64,000 bases of DNA. Origin: UBA11346 sp038060575 (lineage in GTDB: Bacteria; Planctomycetota; UBA11346). The stretch spans positions 22,844 through 86,843 of the forward strand of contig CAZZAM010000013.1 in the NCBI GenBank assembly GCA_964652775.1, written 5' to 3'. The stretch's first letter is position 1; each line of letters begins with the position of its first letter. A program made the position numbers and the translations under genes. Positions 7,871 to 17,100 of this stretch are shown here, piece after piece. The notes under the pieces are model-generated. The model was not told the origin of the DNA. It did not search any database and saw only the letters and a program-made list of their open reading frames with translations.

Positions 7871-8661
7871 CTGCCCCATCGCCCGCAGCTCCTAAGCGTC
7901 AGAACTGGACTTCCCGCTTACCGATGACAGTTCGATCCGTGCACCTGTATTTGTCTATCACAGCCTCTCTCTGCATTGCTTTTTTTGCCCTCAGTGGGTT
8001 GGTAGCCAATCTCGCCAAGAGCGACAGTCAGGACCAACACAACACGGTGCCACCAGCGGCGCTGGAATCGCCAACCGCACTTGCCGCTCATCTACAGACC
8101 GTCTTAGATTTGCCCTCCACCCCAAAAATCGAATCGATTGGCGATCAGATGTACGCGGCCGCCGTCGATCTTGGCGAAGAACGCCTGGAAATTTCAGTCT
8201 ATCGCACTACCTCAGCCATGGAGGTTGTGCGCTGGCGAGCTCTTCCAGCCGATCTGCCGATCGATCGCGCCAGCTTGGTGCATTGGCTTGAGAAGCGTGT
8301 GTCGGGGCACTGTGCCACCACAGATGATCAGGATGATCCTGCTGCCACCCGCATTGAACTGCGCATGGAATCGGTGTGGCAAGTTCACGCCATCACCATC
8401 GACCGCACCGAACGGCAGTGGGGCATGAGCACCACCCAACATGGCGTAGCCAGCATCCTTATTGATCTACACAAGGGGCGCTACGCCTCGTGGTGGCAAC
8501 ATCTACTGATGGATGTCATCGCCATCATCTTACTGCTTAGCGTGGTGACCGGCATCATCCTGGGTCTTGTCTGGGCTTCACGTACGCGCCGCATGCTGAT
8601 TATCCTCAGTACCATCTTGGGAGGTTTGTTATGTCTGATTGCATTAATCGCCGGGCGATAA
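7867..8661 (+). CDS. PepSY-associated TM-type membrane protein
   Basis: 264 residues with one N-terminal membrane helix (VHLYLSITASLCIAFFALSG, ~25-45), a ~150-residue extracytoplasmic domain, and two C-terminal helices (~215-240 and ~245-262). The start SVHLYLSI and the pre-TM block LHKGRYASWWQHLLMDVIAI resemble the ends of PepSY_TM proteins found beside ApbE/FMN electron-transfer genes. Those proteins have histidines in the membrane helices that may bind haem; here H26 and H~212 are candidates. It overlaps apbE by 4 bp and the next gene by 31 bp. The likely role is to anchor or supply electrons to the flavin module. This is inferred from position and topology, since the core PepSY repeats are weak. 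Confidence 0.65.
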   Translation: MTAPSPAAPKRQNWTSRLPMTVRSVHLYLSITASLCIAFFALSGLVANLAKSDSQDQHNTVPPAALESPTALAAHLQTVLDLPSTPKIESIGDQMYAAAVDLGEERLEISVYRTTSAMEVVRWRALPADLPIDRASLVHWLEKRVSGHCATTDDQDDPAATRIELRMESVWQVHAITIDRTERQWGMSTTQHGVASILIDLHKGRYASWWQHLLMDVIAIILLLSVVTGIILGLVWASRTRRMLIILSTILGGLLCLIALIAGR

Positions 8662-9545
8662 CCCCGTGTCTGTGTGCGCTGCCGGCCATCCTCGTCGGCG
8701 CAACCGTGTCAACGGCGCCCACTGACCCTACTAATGCCACGCCAGCTTGCTTTGATATTATCGTGCAATTAGCCGATGGCATGAAAACCACACATGATCA
8801 GCCTCGCGTCGTGCTGTGGCTTGAAGATAAAAACAAGCGCTTCGTCCGCACCCTGTATCGCTTTGGCCAAGAAGAACCGAAGCACTACAAGGATCTACCT
8901 GTTTCCTACGGACTATCACAGAAGGCCGAGCAGCCTGCGGAACTGGATGCGATAACTGGGGCCACCATCATTTGGGGAAACAAGGGGCAGGCCCGTATTC
9001 CCTCGCGCTGGAAGGGCCTCGACGTCTTATCTGGCGGCTACTCGCTGCGCATCGAATCAGCCAAGGATCACGGCAAGCATTTTGCAACCTTCACCATCCC
9101 CCTCGATAAAAACAGCATCGGAAAAACCTTTCAGGACAAGGGCTACGTGACCACGCTGGATATCAAAGCTACTCCGGCCAAGACGGCTAGTCCGACTGAT
9201 CCGACATTCATCCCGGTTGCGAATTCGCCGCCGCCGCAGTTAGCTCCTGGAAAAGTCGAATTGGCCGTCTGTACTGGGACCGTGATCTCAACCGCACCAG
9301 CAACCAAGCAATTTCCAAATGCGCCAAGCTTCAAGTTGCGCTTAGACGACAGCGGCGATGTCGTTGAGTTCTGGCCACCGGGTCCCAAACGTCCCGAATG
9401 CGCGGCCATGACCAAAGCTGTCCTTGCGGTCAAAGTCGACGCGCGCATCACCGTGACCTATACCGAATCCAAGGGCAGCCGCGCATTTGATATCGTCGCT
9501 GCGCCACCGGCGAAGCCCGCAAAGCCAGCAAAACCAACGAAGTAG
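8631..9545 (+). CDS. DUF2271-type secreted protein with a perfect DxxTGAT motif
   Basis: 304 residues. The N-terminus has a short hydrophobic stretch (~9-27, TPCLCALPAILVGATVSTA) consistent with export. The region FVRTLYRFGQ...YKDLPVSY, then DAITGAT at 106-112, then a Gly-rich strand block to ~175 (LSGGYSLRIESAKDHGKHF), matches the DUF2271 family. DAITGAT fits the ApbE acceptor pattern D-x-x-T-G-A-T exactly, so T112 could carry FMN; TGAT-like motifs also occur in DUF2271 proteins without proof of flavinylation. The C-terminal ~110 residues are a separate beta-rich domain ending in a Pro/Ala/Lys tail (PPAKPAKPAKPTK). The ATG at 8631 has GGGAGG 7 bases upstream and lies within the preceding gene, indicating coupling. 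Confidence 0.72.
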   Translation: MSDCINRRAITPCLCALPAILVGATVSTAPTDPTNATPACFDIIVQLADGMKTTHDQPRVVLWLEDKNKRFVRTLYRFGQEEPKHYKDLPVSYGLSQKAEQPAELDAITGATIIWGNKGQARIPSRWKGLDVLSGGYSLRIESAKDHGKHFATFTIPLDKNSIGKTFQDKGYVTTLDIKATPAKTASPTDPTFIPVANSPPPQLAPGKVELAVCTGTVISTAPATKQFPNAPSFKLRLDDSGDVVEFWPPGPKRPECAAMTKAVLAVKVDARITVTYTESKGSRAFDIVAAPPAKPAKPAKPTK

Positions 9546-9621
9546 ATCCAATCCTATCGCTGACGGTATCACTGCTGAGCCTGCAACCCTGCGATGCAAA
9601 CAGCGCACCACGCAACACGTA

Positions 9622-9648
9622 AACCAACGACTGACACAGTCGTTGGTT
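9622..9648 (+). terminator. Hairpin after the flavin/Fe-S operon
   Basis: A perfect 12-bp stem (AACCAACGACTG / CAGTCGTTGGTT) with a 3-base loop, 76 bp after the DUF2271 stop. It is followed by a T/G-rich stretch rather than a clean T run, so termination is probable but not certain. Confidence 0.7.
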
Positions 9649-9710
9649 CGTTGGTCTTGGTTGTAACCCACAAGAGCTGACCCGTGATCTGTCTGGTGGA
9701 GACCACCGAT

Positions 9711-12700
9711 ATGCTCGAGTCAGTCCACCAGAATCAGTGCTTATCGTCCGTCCGTACTGGGGTCGTCATCCTGGCTCTCATCTGCGCTAGCCAAGCATGG
9801 TCAGCCAGCGACGTCTCAGTGCCAACCTATTCAAACAAGACCCTCGCACTACGACTGTGGGTGCCAAATGGGACAACTCCAGTTCGCGGCGTGATTGTCA
9901 CCTGCCATCCGAGCGGCACCGAGGGCGCAGCTTTCCAGCAAGATTACCGACTGTCAGCCAATACAACTTCGACCTGGAACGAAACCGTCACCACCAACTG
10001 GAATTCGAGCAACCGCGCCGATCTCGCCCTACAGCTTGTCGCCAAACGGCACAACTTTGCGCTCGTTGGACTATGGTTCAGCGATCAGCATCCAGGTGGA
10101 TACGGTCCAGGTAACGTTTCAATGATGCCCGCCAACGTCGCCGCCTTTGAGGCCGGTCTGTCCCTGCTTGGCACGACCTATTCCCATCCTGAATTGGCAA
10201 CCGCGCCGGTCTGCACCTATGGCTTTTCCGGCGGCAGCGGGTTCTCGACCTACTACGCCGCCTACAACCCAGCGCGCTGCATCGCCTTCGCCCACAACAA
10301 AGGCGGATCAATTGGCGATTATGATCCGGCGTACCTGAACGCAGCCGAGTCGGTTCCCGGCATGCTAACCTACGGCGAAAATGATTCCGTCGATAAAGTC
10401 ACGGCAATCAACACGGTTTTCACCACCCATCGCGCCAACGGTGCGCGCTGGAGCCTGATCTGCGATTACGGTCTTGGCCACGACTCGCAAGGATTCGGCC
10501 GTTATCTTGGTGCAGCATTTCTTGACCGCGTAATCGAGAAGCGTTTGCCACGCGACTGGGTTCCCGGCAGCGCACCGACACTGGTGCCGCTGGCCGAAGA
10601 CAGCGGCTGGCTGGGCGATCACACGACCTGGCAGAGCGCGTCGTCATCGATCATCTCCTTCACTGCAAGTGCAGCGAGTCTGGCAACCAAACGGACGATG
10701 TCCTGGCTGGTTGATGCCGGCATGGCCGAAGCCTGGCGTTCAGTCACGACGAAGACCCCAGCCACTACATTGAACAGTCCTGTCTCAGCCTCGACTGCCA
10801 TTCGACCGAAAGAAATCTCGTTTCTACTCTCCGGTGGATCCCAGCTGCTCGGCCTCAACGACTCCGCTGGTGCGGTGTCATCGGTAATCTGGAAAGATGC
10901 GGATGTTACGCTCGGCACCGCCACGACGTCACCGTTCTCATGGACACAATCAGCGCTCGTATCCGGACTCCACCTCATGCACGGTGAACTGCAGATGACC
11001 GCTGGAGGAAGTCGCACCAGTAACCTCGCTATCCTACTGGTGAACGCGCCAGCAACCAATCTCGCTCCGGTGATCGTGAGTGCCGCCGCAACGACAGGTG
11101 GAAGCATAGCCGTAGGAACACCAGTGGTCTGCACCGTCCGCGCCAAGGATTCTGACGGCAGTCTTGAAGAACTGCTCACCTACTCGTGGTCACTCACCTC
11201 CGGACCCGGCACGCCGACCTTCGCCTCCGCCAATGGAACGAATGCAGCTAAGGACCTCGCCATCACCTTCCCGGTAGCCGGCACCTACGCTGTGAAAGTC
11301 ACGATCACAGATGTCAAAGGCCTCACCGTCACGTCATCCATCACGAACCTCGTGGTAACATCCGTCAGCACACTGTCGTTTAGTAGCGCAAGTTACGCAC
11401 AGGTCGAAGGCAACAGTGGCAGTGCGGCAGGCACGATCACCGTCAATCGCAGCGGTGGATCCACCGGAGCCGTCAGCGTGAACTACGCAACTGCAAACGG
11501 CAGCGCGGCTGCGGGGTCCGATTACACGGCAGTAAGCGGCACATTGAGCTGGACCGATGGCGAGACGGCCAGCAAGACGTTCACCGTCACGGTGCTAGGC
11601 GATACAACGATCGAATCCGATCAAACCATCACCATCAACCTGAGTGCAGCAACCGGCGGAGCGACCATCGGCACTGGATCAGCGACACTGATAATCACTA
11701 ATGACGATGTGACTTCGACCTATGACTACACGGTGACCAACTTGGCCGATGCCGGTGTTGGTTCGCTGCGCCAGGCGATGACCGACGTAATTACTGCTGG
11801 TGGCAACAAGACGATCGGCTTCGCCGTATCGGGAACAATTCCGCTGCTCACATCGCTGCCTGACATCACTAAAACATTAACTATTAATGGCAGCGGCCAG
11901 AACATCGTCATCGATGGTGGAAATCTCGTCCGCTTCGTCAAAGGTTCGACGGCAGGCGTCAATCTTACCATGAACAACCTGACGCTAGACCACTGCGTTC
12001 GCGCAGCCGTTGGCACCAATGGCTGGGGCGGTGGCATCTACTGGACCGCATCTGGCACACTGACCATGAACAATGTCACGATGCAAAACTGCTTGGTTTC
12101 TGCGAGTGATGGCGGAACCACTGCCGTGTATGCTAAAGGCGGAGCGATCTACGCCTCGGCTGGAACGCTCAACCTCAATGACGTCATTATTCAGAATTGC
12201 TCGGCCCAGACTTCAGGCGTGGTGACTACCGACAACGCCTATGGCGCAGGCATCGCGCTGGAAACTACCGCCGTCCTGCACATGAACCGGTGCACGCTGG
12301 TGAACAACAGTATCATTTCACCTGTTGGATATGGCGGTGCAGTTGCATTCGCATCAGTGACCTCCAGCGGCCACTCCCTGACTGACTGTACGATCACTGG
12401 CAACAGCAGCCGCGCCTACGGCGGTGGTATCTATTTCAAAGGCGGTGGCGCAACGGCAGGCACGCCATCAACGTTGACCCTCCTCCGCTGCACCGTGGAC
12501 ACTAATCACTGCTCACGACCAATTTCTTCAGCATTTGGCGGCGGCATCGCAGCAGACGCAGTCAGTGCGAAGTTCGCCCAGCTTATCCTGCAGACCTGTA
12601 CGATTGCGAACAACGACGTGGGCTCAACGAGTAGCGGAACTGGTAGCGCATACGGCGGCGCCATCTACGCCAATAATTCCGGTGCTGGCCTCATCATGAC

Positions 12701-13199
12701 CATCCGCAACAGCACGATCAGCGGCAATGCAGCAGCTGCCTTTACGATCGGCAACGGCCGCGCTGGCGGCCTGTACCTCAACAGCATCGCCAATAACAGT
12801 CTCGCCCTGATCAGTTCGATCGTCGCTGGCAACACGATGTCTGCGATCGCATCGGCTACGATCGGTGCGGACATCACCAAAGGAACCAGCGCAACGATGA
12901 CAACCGCGACCTACGACCTGATCGGCAGCGCCAACGGCGGCCATGGCATCGCGGCCACCGTCAACAACTGCCTGATCGGCGCAGCGCAACTTGGCACACT
13001 GTCCAACAACGGTGGTCTATCGCGAACCATGCTGCCTCTCACCGGCAGCCCAGCGGTGGATACCGGTTCGACTTCCGACGCGGCAGCAGCAGGCATGGAC
13101 ACGACCAGCGATCAACGCGGCGCCGGCTTTAACCGTAACCTCGGCATTGCGCCGGATATCGGAGCAACTGAGCAAGAAATCTTAGTCAGCAACGGGTAA
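9711..13199 (+). CDS. Large secreted alpha/beta-hydrolase + Calx-beta + beta-helix protein
   Basis: 1162 residues. A signal peptide at ~14-35 (VRTGVVILALICASQAWSA) precedes an alpha/beta-hydrolase-like domain (~40-300) with a nucleophile elbow GFSGGSGF around S173 and a candidate acid/His in YGENDS and GLGHDSQGFG. A linker follows, then a PKD-like domain (~448-550), a Calx-beta domain (~553-665: SYAQVEGNSGSAAGTITVNR to ITNDD), and a right-handed beta-helix (~670-1080) opening with VTNLADAGVGSLRQAM. The C-terminus (SPAVDTG, DQRG, DIGATE) is the choice-of-anchor-Q pattern. I start at the ATG at 9711 (GGTGGAG 8 bases upstream) rather than the GTG at 9684. It is probably cell-surface or secreted, acting on or binding a polysaccharide or ester. 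The substrate cannot be read from sequence. It ends immediately against the convergent AraC gene. Confidence 0.75.
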   Translation: MLESVHQNQCLSSVRTGVVILALICASQAWSASDVSVPTYSNKTLALRLWVPNGTTPVRGVIVTCHPSGTEGAAFQQDYRLSANTTSTWNETVTTNWNSSNRADLALQLVAKRHNFALVGLWFSDQHPGGYGPGNVSMMPANVAAFEAGLSLLGTTYSHPELATAPVCTYGFSGGSGFSTYYAAYNPARCIAFAHNKGGSIGDYDPAYLNAAESVPGMLTYGENDSVDKVTAINTVFTTHRANGARWSLICDYGLGHDSQGFGRYLGAAFLDRVIEKRLPRDWVPGSAPTLVPLAEDSGWLGDHTTWQSASSSIISFTASAASLATKRTMSWLVDAGMAEAWRSVTTKTPATTLNSPVSASTAIRPKEISFLLSGGSQLLGLNDSAGAVSSVIWKDADVTLGTATTSPFSWTQSALVSGLHLMHGELQMTAGGSRTSNLAILLVNAPATNLAPVIVSAAATTGGSIAVGTPVVCTVRAKDSDGSLEELLTYSWSLTSGPGTPTFASANGTNAAKDLAITFPVAGTYAVKVTITDVKGLTVTSSITNLVVTSVSTLSFSSASYAQVEGNSGSAAGTITVNRSGGSTGAVSVNYATANGSAAAGSDYTAVSGTLSWTDGETASKTFTVTVLGDTTIESDQTITINLSAATGGATIGTGSATLIITNDDVTSTYDYTVTNLADAGVGSLRQAMTDVITAGGNKTIGFAVSGTIPLLTSLPDITKTLTINGSGQNIVIDGGNLVRFVKGSTAGVNLTMNNLTLDHCVRAAVGTNGWGGGIYWTASGTLTMNNVTMQNCLVSASDGGTTAVYAKGGAIYASAGTLNLNDVIIQNCSAQTSGVVTTDNAYGAGIALETTAVLHMNRCTLVNNSIISPVGYGGAVAFASVTSSGHSLTDCTITGNSSRAYGGGIYFKGGGATAGTPSTLTLLRCTVDTNHCSRPISSAFGGGIAADAVSAKFAQLILQTCTIANNDVGSTSSGTGSAYGGAIYANNSGAGLIMTIRNSTISGNAAAAFTIGNGRAGGLYLNSIANNSLALISSIVAGNTMSAIASATIGADITKGTSATMTTATYDLIGSANGGHGIAATVNNCLIGAAQLGTLSNNGGLSRTMLPLTGSPAVDTGSTSDAAAAGMDTTSDQRGAGFNRNLGIAPDIGATEQEILVSNG

Positions 13200-14051
13200 T
13201 TAGCGTCGTTGCCGATACGCCGACGGAGACATGCCGACTACATGTCTAAACTGCGCTGAAAACTGGAAAGGGTTCGCATAACCGAGTTCGTCCGCAATTT
13301 CTTGAATCGATTTGTCCGACGCTTGTAGGGCCGAGCGTGCCTGATCAATGCGACGGCGGATGCGATAGTCGTGCGGCGACACTCCATGCCGGTCGCGGAA
13401 TACTTTGCGAAAACGCTCGTAGCTCAGGCCGCAGTCGCCAGCGAGGGCACGCAAGGACACCCGCGGTTCGTCAGCCAGACGCCGACAAGCCTGGTCCAGC
13501 TGTTGATCATGTGGGTTAGCAGCCGATCCGCGTTCACCGTGACGCAAGAGCTGCTGATGCAGATGCAGTAAACGACCAAGATGAACAGGCAGTTCGCGAT
13601 CGGCCGCAGCGCGCAGGGCATCGCGTTCCTGGATGAGCGAACGCAATAACACCAGATCCAGACCGACATGCGTGACCGGTCGCTCGGGATCCAACACCTG
13701 CATCGCGACCAATGCTTGGCCAAGCGGTTCGCCAAATCCGATGTACGCCTCGACCCACTGTCCGTCAGGATCCAGTTCATTGCTGTGCTGACGATCTGTG
13801 AAGCGATGAAAGACATCGCCAGGCTGCACATCGTGGACCTTGCCGCGATGATCGTGGTATCGCCCACGACCACGGAGACACCACACGGCCGAATAATGGT
13901 CGCCGTGTGCGTTGCGAAAATCCCAACCGGTGCCGGGCTTGGCGACCAGGCCACAACTCAACAGACCGCCACGGCGCGCTCCGATCGAGCGGTGACAGAC
14001 CGCGGGCACCAGCCACGAATCTGGAATCACTGAGTCCCCGTTTCGGCTCAT
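13200..14051 (-). CDS. AraC-family transcriptional regulator
   Basis: 283 residues: an N-terminal cupin/effector domain (~25-140, with AVWCLRGRGRYHDHRGKVHD and QPGDVFHRF) and two C-terminal helix-turn-helix motifs (~185-283). The second HTH carries the family signature IQEIADELGYANPFQFSAQF followed by RHVVGMSPSAYR. It is transcribed divergently from the GH2 beta-galactosidase at 14169 with a 117-bp shared region, so it most likely senses a galactoside or related sugar and controls that gene. The start at 14051 is the first ATG that gives a full cupin domain. The stop abuts the end of the convergent beta-helix gene. Confidence 0.9.
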   Translation of the reverse strand: MSRNGDSVIPDSWLVPAVCHRSIGARRGGLLSCGLVAKPGTGWDFRNAHGDHYSAVWCLRGRGRYHDHRGKVHDVQPGDVFHRFTDRQHSNELDPDGQWVEAYIGFGEPLGQALVAMQVLDPERPVTHVGLDLVLLRSLIQERDALRAAADRELPVHLGRLLHLHQQLLRHGERGSAANPHDQQLDQACRRLADEPRVSLRALAGDCGLSYERFRKVFRDRHGVSPHDYRIRRRIDQARSALQASDKSIQEIADELGYANPFQFSAQFRHVVGMSPSAYRQRR

Positions 14052-14168
14052 GGCTGGACCATATCATCTACGACCATATTTGGTAGGTCTAGAACCATTG
14101 CTGACATTCATATGTGATTTTTAACGGTATTGTCACATTCACGAACGACCAACTATGATTGGATACCC
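14052..14168. promoter_or_regulatory. Shared AraC / beta-galactosidase control region
   Basis: 117 bp between divergent genes must hold both promoters. A near-palindrome CCATATTTGG at 14074-14083 and an AT-rich stretch at ~14110-14125 are the visible candidates for regulator binding or promoter elements. I cannot define exact sites. Confidence 0.4.
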
Positions 14169-17100
14169 ATGACCACCCAGCCCATCGCCTTCAGCTCAAC
14201 TTGGACCGTTTTCGGCCCGTTCAGCGAACATGACCAACACCCCGAACCAGCTGCGCTGACCTGCTGCCCAAGCCAATTGCGCCTCGGAGGCAAGACCGCG
14301 ACCGGCATTACCGTGCCGGTGACCAATGCCCGACTGGACTTGGGCGCTCTGCTGAACGTCAGTGCCTCGCGCACCGCCGCCTGGGTGTACGTCCAACTGA
14401 CCGCACCGCGCAGCGATCGCTTTGTGCTCGGCATCGGCGCGGATTGGTTTCTCGAAGCCTACCTCGATGGACAGCGCATCATCAACACTCTGACCACCGG
14501 CAACGTCACCTCGCCAACCAATCACGACAACCCAGTCGAAGTCGATCTAAGTGTCGGTCAGCACCTGTTGGCGATTCGCGTTCTCGCTGGCAGCAAAGGC
14601 ATGGTTCTTGCCATCGGCGAACCGATCGACGGCGATGAATTGGAGCGGCGGCGTCGCTTAGCCGTCGCACCCAAGGCTGATCCGGCACACGACTGGGAAG
14701 ATCCAACGATTCTCCAACGCAACCGCCTCCCTGCCCATGCGACTCTGATTCCCTTTGCCGACGAAGCGAGCGCCGTCATCGGAGAACGTGGCCTGTCTCC
14801 ATTCGTCCGCCTGCTCAGTGGTGAATGGGATTTCCGTTGGTGTGCGAATCCCAAAATACTGCCGGATGGCTGGAGCGATCCGACTCCCATCGCTGGCTGG
14901 GACCGCATCCGCGTACCGTCGAACTGGCAAATATACCAAGATCGCGGCTACGATGGCCCCCATTATACCAACGTTCCCTATCCAATCCCGGTCGATATCC
15001 CGCGTGTTCCAACGGATAATCCTGTTGGTTTATACCGACGCACATTCACCGTCCCACCCCACTGGGATGGACGTCGAGTGCACGTGCATTTCGATGGCGT
15101 CAATTCAGCGTTCTATGTCTATGTGAACGGCAAGCAGGTCGGTTACAGCCAAGGCAGTCACATGCCGTCTGAGGTTGACGTGACGCCATTCCTGGTTGCC
15201 GGCGACAATCTGCTGGCCGTCCAGGTGTTCAAATGGTCAGACGCGAGCTACCTCGAGGATCAGGACTTCATCCGTCTCTCGGGTATCTTTCGTGATGTCA
15301 CCCTGATTGCATTGCCACGCATCCATGTCCGCGATCTGCGCGTGCGCACCGATCTTGATTCAGCCTATCGCGATGCCGTCCTCGACCTTCGTCTCAACGT
15401 AATCAACTGGAGTGGCTCTTCGGCCAAGGGCCACCGCGTGTGCGTCAAACTACTCGACGATACCGGTGCCACGGTGATCGAACGGACTCTCCCCGTACCT
15501 ACCTTAGCAACCGACAGCGATCAGCATCTCGACGTCCAGTTCCCGATCACCAATCCACGGAAGTGGAACGCAGAAGAACCCAACCTCTATACCCTGCTCG
15601 TCAGTAGTATAAACGCCGACGGAGTGACGACCGCTGCACAGCGTCAATCCATCGGTTTCCGCCGTATTGAACTGCGCGATCAACAACTCTGGGTCAATGG
15701 CGTGTCGATCAAAATCCAAGGCGTGAATCGCCATGATACGCATCCGGATCTCGGTCATGCGGTGTCGCTCGAATCCATGGTTCGCGACATCACCTTAATG
15801 AAGCAGCACAATATCAATGCCGTACGTACCAGTCACTACCCCAACGATCCACGCTGGCTGGATCTGTGTGATCGCTTCGGCCTCTACGTCTTCGACGAGG
15901 CCGATCTGGAGACGCACGGTTTCGGCTGCATGAACGTTGCTTGGGACAACGCCGACTGGGCCATCCCAGTGACGCATCCGGACTGGAAGGCCGCGTGCCT
16001 GGACCGTGCCATGCGCGTGGTCGAACGCGACAAGAACCATCCGAGCGTGATCATGTGGAGTCTGGGCAATGAAAGCGGCAGCGGCCCCAATCTTGAAGCG
16101 ATGGCAAACTGGATGCGACAGACAGATCCAACCCGCAGCGTCCACTACGAAGGAGCCGGAGACCGCCCCTACGTCGATGTCGTTAGCGAAATGTACACCG
16201 ATATTCCCCGCCTGGTTGCTCAGGGCGCAAAGACGCCACAAGAGGATCCGCGACCGTTTTTTCTCTGCGAGTACGCCCACGCCATGGGCAATGGACCTGG
16301 CAGTCTTGGTGATTATTGGGCGGTTATTCGCGCTTCGAAACGCCTCATCGGCGGCTGCGTTTGGGAGTGGGCCGATCACTCGATCAAGCTGCGCAATCCC
16401 GATGGCACGACGTCCTGGGGTTACGGCGGAGACTGGGGAGACCGACCAAACGACGGCAATTTCTGCGTCGATGGTTTGGTCTGGCCAGATCGCACACCGT
16501 ATCCTGGATTGCGCGAACTGAAGACCGTACTTGAACCGGTCACGGTCGAACTCGTCGATGTAGCCAAGGGAATTGTCCGCATCGGCAATCGGTACGGCTT
16601 CACATCGCTGAGCCATCTCGACGGCGGTTGGGTATTGGCCTGCGATGATCAGATTATTGCCGAGGGCCGCGTCCCGCACCTCGACATCGCCGCCGATCAG
16701 CATCGCGAGGTAACCTTGGGATTCCCAACGCCGCAACCGCGTGCTGGTTCGCGTTGGTTCCTCACGGTGCGTTTCACGCTGGCAATCGGAACTCCGTGGG
16801 CGCAACGCGGTCACGAGATTGCCTGCACGCAGCTTGCTCTCCCAGTCGCTGTTCCAGCGCTACCCAAACTGGCGATCGCCAAGATGCCAACACTGGCGGT
16901 TCGCGAAGAGCGCAACCGCTTGGTAATCAGCGGTGAGGCCTGGCAGCTCGGATTCGACACCGTGCACGGCCGCATGGATCAATGGATTCTCGATGGCCTA
17001 CCACTGTTATGCAGTGGACCGCAGCTCGACATCTGGCGCGCACCGACCGACAACGATCGCAATACCAAGGCAAAATGGCGTGAGTTTGGCTATGATCGCA

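Noticed and set aside
15795..16814. Long minus-strand open frame opposite the beta-galactosidase
   Set aside because: It has no family motif and lies antisense to a well-supported catalytic domain. GC-skewed codon use explains it.
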